41,048 bases of DNA from MED-G105 sp039819085 (lineage in GTDB: Bacteria; Pseudomonadota; Alphaproteobacteria; Caulobacterales; Parvularculaceae): the NCBI GenBank assembly GCA_039819085.1, contig JBCBSQ010000020.1, forward strand, positions 1 through 41,048. Direction: 5' to 3'. The position numbers were made by a program, and so were the translations under genes. The notes beneath the pieces are model-generated. The model saw only the letters and a program-made list of their open reading frames with translations, made no database searches and was not told the origin of the DNA. Shown piece by piece: positions 38,053 to 41,048 of the stretch (its first letter is position 1; each line of letters begins with the position of its first letter).

Positions 38053-40356
38053 CTAGAAACGCCGCCGCAATTCAATCCGCCATGTGCGGCCGAAAGGATC
38101 AAGGATGTCCTCCTGAAACGAGAGGGGCGTTGCGCCTGTTTCATCCGTCACCTGGACCTTGTCGTCGAAGACGTTGCGCACGCTGAACGACAGGCGGGTC
38201 TCCTCAAGGAACGGCAAGACGTCCAGAATGCGGTCCGAGTAGTTGAACTCATACGTGACGCGCGCATTGGTCACGAAGAGATCGGAAAAGCGTAAAGGTC
38301 CGTCTACTGACTCAACGTCGGTGCCGGTCTGATAGGTGACGCCGAGAAACACGCCGAGGCCGTTGTTCCAGCGGTACATTGACGCGTCCACAAGATGGCG
38401 CGGCGATCCGCCAAGCAGGCCGGACGCAGAACCATTGAGGAAGTCAAACGCCGGAACGCCATCCGCGATCGTCACCTCATCCTCGAGATTCCAGCGATGA
38501 TAAGCGCCGACACGTATGCGTCCGGGGCGTCCGCTGCGTCTACGCTTCGGGCGGCCTGTCTGGCGGACGCGACGGCGTTTCAGGCGCTTCGACCAGTTGA
38601 CGCCGGATCGCAGTTCCTGCCGCCGCGTTTCCGCTGCGACCACAGGGCGTCTGTCGAACGAGACGAGGGCGCCGCCCGCGTCGCGCAAGACGCGGTCCGG
38701 AAACGCCGCTTCGAACTCTTCCGTTAGCAGAGGAAAAACGCGCGTCTCGTTTTCGATGCGCGAGCGGGTGTAGTCGACGTTGAAGCGCAGCTCGACGTCA
38801 GTGATCGGGTCAAACTGCAACCCCACTTTGACGACACGCCGTTCATCCGTGATGAGATCGGGATTGCCGCCGTCGATCGTCTCAATGAAAGTGTCGGCGC
38901 CGGTGGCGAAGTCAAACACGCGCACGGCGGGTGTGATGATGGTCGGATCGCCGACTGCGCTCAAGGAGGGCGCGCCTTCCTCGACGGTCGTCGACGCGAT
39001 GATCCGGAACTTCTCGACCGGCTTCCAGGTCAGGCCATACCCGTAAGTCAAGAGCGTGCCGAAGTCGGAGAGATCCTCCACTTCAACGTTGCCGTTGAGG
39101 GTCACTTCGCCGGGGATCGGGCCTGGCGCGATGATCGGCGCGTCGATGCTGAAGCGCCCGGAGATCGTGTCTCTTGACGCATCGCCGCCGATCCGCGCGC
39201 CGGCTTCGTCTATGGTGACGTCCTGGCGTTCATTTGAATAGCCGACCTGGCCCGTAACGGCGAGGGATCCTGCGGACAGATCCTTCAGCTTCGAGTTGAC
39301 GACGAAATCAACGTCCGCGACGCGCCGCTCAGAGGAGGTGCTCCGTAAGGAGAGGGTCGGCGCGCCCGCGGCGTCATCGACATTGAACTCGGTGTCCGTG
39401 TCCACATCGACGACATTGTAGTTGGCGGTGAGGTTCCAGGTCGTCGGCGCGAGCGCGCTGACGAGCGAAAAGCCGAGGTTCAGGTCGTCAGTCCGTCGAA
39501 GCTGGTCGAGCGGCTCAGCGGGGTCGGCCGGCTGAGACGTGCTTTCATCCGGCCCCAGAAAATCATCGTCGGTGGTGCGCTGGAATGAGCCGCTAAGGGT
39601 CGCAGCCGCACCCCACATGACGCCCGCGCCGGCGCTGAAGCCGACGCTCCAGTTGTCGCGTTCCGCGACGAGGGTGCGCAATTCGCCCGCCGACGGGTCG
39701 CCGGCAAACTCAATGTCGCGTTCGGACTCCAGGACCGGCGGCCGAAACACGCCCTCCGCGTCGAGGCTCAGCCTGGTGTCGCCGTCGACGTACAGGCGCT
39801 GCCCAGATCCTTCGACGGTGGTGGATCCGCCTTCCTCCGGCGCCTCGGCGGCTCCCTCGAGCGCGTTGACGGTGACATTCGGCTTCAAAATGAAGTTGAT
39901 CACCCTTTGATCGGCGGAGAACCCGTAGGAGAGCGACGCCTCTTCCGGCAGCACCTCTACACGGGCCACCGCTTCGACGGGGTACCTGCCGATCTCGCGA
40001 AAGCCGGATATGCGGCGACCGTTCAGCAACACCACAGGCGGCCCTGCGCTCCGGCCCCGGCCTGAAGACGTCTCGGCGAGGATTTCCTCGAGAAGTTCGC
40101 CAAGCGTGCTCACCCCATAGGCGGCGATGTCTTCTTCCGTGAGGGTGAGTTCAGGCTCAATTGCGCTCAACGAACGCCCGCGCACCCGGCGGCCTTCGAC
40201 GACCACAACGTCAGAGACGCCTTCCGGATCCGATTCGATCGGGTCGGTGGTCTGAGCGGCCGCTGGCGTTGTGGCGCCCCAAGCGCCCGCAAACGCAAAC
40301 CCAAGCGCGATCGAAACCGCCCGGCCGCGAGGCCGGCGAATCTGGTTGGCGGTCAT
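38053..40356 (-). CDS. TonB-dependent receptor plug/barrel protein
   Basis: This 767-aa outer-membrane protein has a signal peptide (residues 1 to about 35, ending TTPAAAQT) and a TonB-box-like DVVVVEGRRVRG. A short plug-type domain follows (GVSTLGELLEEILAETSSGRG, VVLLNGRRISGF, VARVEVLPEEASLSYGF, RVINFILKPN). The barrel ends in FGRTWRIELRRRF. Residues 590-615 are odd: 15 of 26 are Arg or Lys (KRLKRRRVRQTGRPKRRR onward), between DVELRFN- and HRWNLED-type strands. Related receptors often carry a Gly-rich loop there. It follows the DUF2141 gene by 69 bases on the same strand; the ligand is unknown. Confidence 0.85.
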   Translation of the reverse strand: MTANQIRRPRGRAVSIALGFAFAGAWGATTPAAAQTTDPIESDPEGVSDVVVVEGRRVRGRSLSAIEPELTLTEEDIAAYGVSTLGELLEEILAETSSGRGRSAGPPVVLLNGRRISGFREIGRYPVEAVARVEVLPEEASLSYGFSADQRVINFILKPNVTVNALEGAAEAPEEGGSTTVEGSGQRLYVDGDTRLSLDAEGVFRPPVLESERDIEFAGDPSAGELRTLVAERDNWSVGFSAGAGVMWGAAATLSGSFQRTTDDDFLGPDESTSQPADPAEPLDQLRRTDDLNLGFSLVSALAPTTWNLTANYNVVDVDTDTEFNVDDAAGAPTLSLRSTSSERRVADVDFVVNSKLKDLSAGSLAVTGQVGYSNERQDVTIDEAGARIGGDASRDTISGRFSIDAPIIAPGPIPGEVTLNGNVEVEDLSDFGTLLTYGYGLTWKPVEKFRIIASTTVEEGAPSLSAVGDPTIITPAVRVFDFATGADTFIETIDGGNPDLITDERRVVKVGLQFDPITDVELRFNVDYTRSRIENETRVFPLLTEEFEAAFPDRVLRDAGGALVSFDRRPVVAAETRRQELRSGVNWSKRLKRRRVRQTGRPKRRRSGRPGRIRVGAYHRWNLEDEVTIADGVPAFDFLNGSASGLLGGSPRHLVDASMYRWNNGLGVFLGVTYQTGTDVESVDGPLRFSDLFVTNARVTYEFNYSDRILDVLPFLEETRLSFSVRNVFDDKVQVTDETGATPLSFQEDILDPFGRTWRIELRRRF

Positions 40357-40425
40357 GACGATGGCCCCATCCGAAACGAGATGCTGTTGAGGTTAAACGC
40401 GCGGATCGTCGAGCGTCCGTCGCCA

Positions 40426-40953
40426 TTAGTCCACTACTACTCGGTACATCGAAATTGTGAACTCAAGCGCCGTCTCGTCTTCGGACGCCGGCGCAAGGTC
40501 GAACGCCATCTGCGCGAACGTCGCCGGCCCAAATGACCCGCGCGCGTTGCGGGTGTTGCCCGTCGCTTCGAAGGGAATGCCCCGTTCGTCGAAGTCAAGG
40601 AGGCCATTGTCATTGTCGTCATGGAACGCCATCGCCGCATATGTTCCCGCTGGGACGTCGTCAAAAACCAAGACTGCGCCGTTTTCTGCCGGGACGCGCG
40701 CTGAGCTCACGCAACTGACCTCTTCTCCGGCATATCGGATTTCGACCTGCGATTCGGTGCAGACGCTGACGAACAGCATGCCTTTCTCAGGCTCGACGTT
40801 CGTGAAGGTGAGTTTCAGTGGGCGGCCAGGTTCAGCGGCCCCCGGATTGGCGCCGGAATCGCTTGCGGACGCCGCGCCGCCCAGCATGCTGGCGAACGCG
40901 AAGCTGGCGAAGAGGGTCGAGCACTGAAGGCTTGAAAAATTGATCCGTCTCAT
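40426..40953 (-). CDS. DUF2141 domain-containing secreted protein
   Basis: The 175-aa protein starts at ATG 40953 (MRRINFSSLQCSTLFASF) with GGGAGG 8 bases upstream; 18 more codons are open but unsupported. A signal peptide ends near GGAASAS. The mature domain shows the DUF2141 pattern: LTFTNVEPEKGMLFVSVC, FDDVPAGTYAAMAFHDDN, then DNGLLDFDERGIPFEATG with a calcium-loop-like acid run, and ARGSFGPATFAQMAFDL. Two cysteines (in SVCTES and VSCVSS) may form a disulfide. Function is unknown. Position before a TonB-dependent receptor suggests a role at the outer membrane. Nothing is seen in the remaining bases 40954-41048. Confidence 0.85.
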   Translation of the reverse strand: MRRINFSSLQCSTLFASFAFASMLGGAASASDSGANPGAAEPGRPLKLTFTNVEPEKGMLFVSVCTESQVEIRYAGEEVSCVSSARVPAENGAVLVFDDVPAGTYAAMAFHDDNDNGLLDFDERGIPFEATGNTRNARGSFGPATFAQMAFDLAPASEDETALEFTISMYRVVVD

Positions 40954-41048
40954 GGTTTGACGCCTCCCGATTTTTGTGACGCGACGGAAATTCGCGACCG
41001 CGGACAAGTAGGGAAGGTGGCCAGTTTCGATGACCGAACAAGGACGAA

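Overview
The window is GC-rich DNA from an alphaproteobacterium. It carries a PopZ-type (DUF2497) pole-organising protein and the gene run pcm-like / tolC / popZ-like / S9 peptidase / valS. It also has two TonB-dependent receptors, a DUF2141 protein and a rhizobial-type hup-hyp hydrogenase cluster. Genus cannot be fixed from sequence alone; the receptor, peptidase and DUF2141 content recalls marine Caulobacterales, Hyphomonadales or Parvularculales-like bacteria (inference).

Left part (1-7321). A decayed tyrosine-recombinase remnant abuts the 3' end of a tRNA-Asn gene. A three-gene RND efflux operon on the minus strand follows (outer-membrane lipoprotein, periplasmic adaptor, inner-membrane permease). 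Upstream of it is a leader region with three perfect inverted repeats, then a tRNA-Cys gene.

Housekeeping part (7577-18740). The order is a methyltransferase-fold Pcm-like protein, a TolC outer-membrane protein, a PopZ-like protein, an exported prolyl-oligopeptidase lipoprotein, valyl-tRNA synthetase, the tRNA U34 hydroxylase TrhO coupled to a glutathione-transferase-like protein, a convergent SDR oxidoreductase, and an exported DsrE-family protein.

Hydrogenase island (18963-33679). A complete uptake [NiFe]-hydrogenase locus occupies about 14 kb: hupE on the minus strand, and divergently hupS-L-C-D-F-G-H-(IJ fusion)-K-hypA-B-F-C-D-E, mostly overlapping or a few bases apart. HupS has the six-cysteine proximal-cluster pattern of oxygen-tolerant membrane-bound hydrogenases, a Tat signal and a C-terminal anchor; HupC is the cytochrome b that passes electrons to quinone. 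HupF, G, H, IJ and K are the accessory set associated with assembly under oxygen. HypA/B and HupE handle nickel, and HypC/D/E/F make the Fe(CN)2CO group. A perfect FNR/FixK-type palindrome sits in the divergent promoter region. No hupUV, hupT or hoxA regulator and no sigma-54 promoter were seen.

Right part (33789-41048). Two minus-strand outer-membrane nutrient units are present: a TonB-dependent receptor followed by a beta-propeller phytase lipoprotein (probable phytate scavenging), and a DUF2141 secreted protein followed by a second TonB-dependent receptor with a very basic Arg/Lys-rich segment.

I did not find a wholly unknown system. The best leads are the FNR-type control of a regulator-less oxygen-tolerant hydrogenase, the rubredoxin-HupJ fusion, an EF-hand loop inside the efflux outer-membrane protein, and the tRNA-Asn integration scar.
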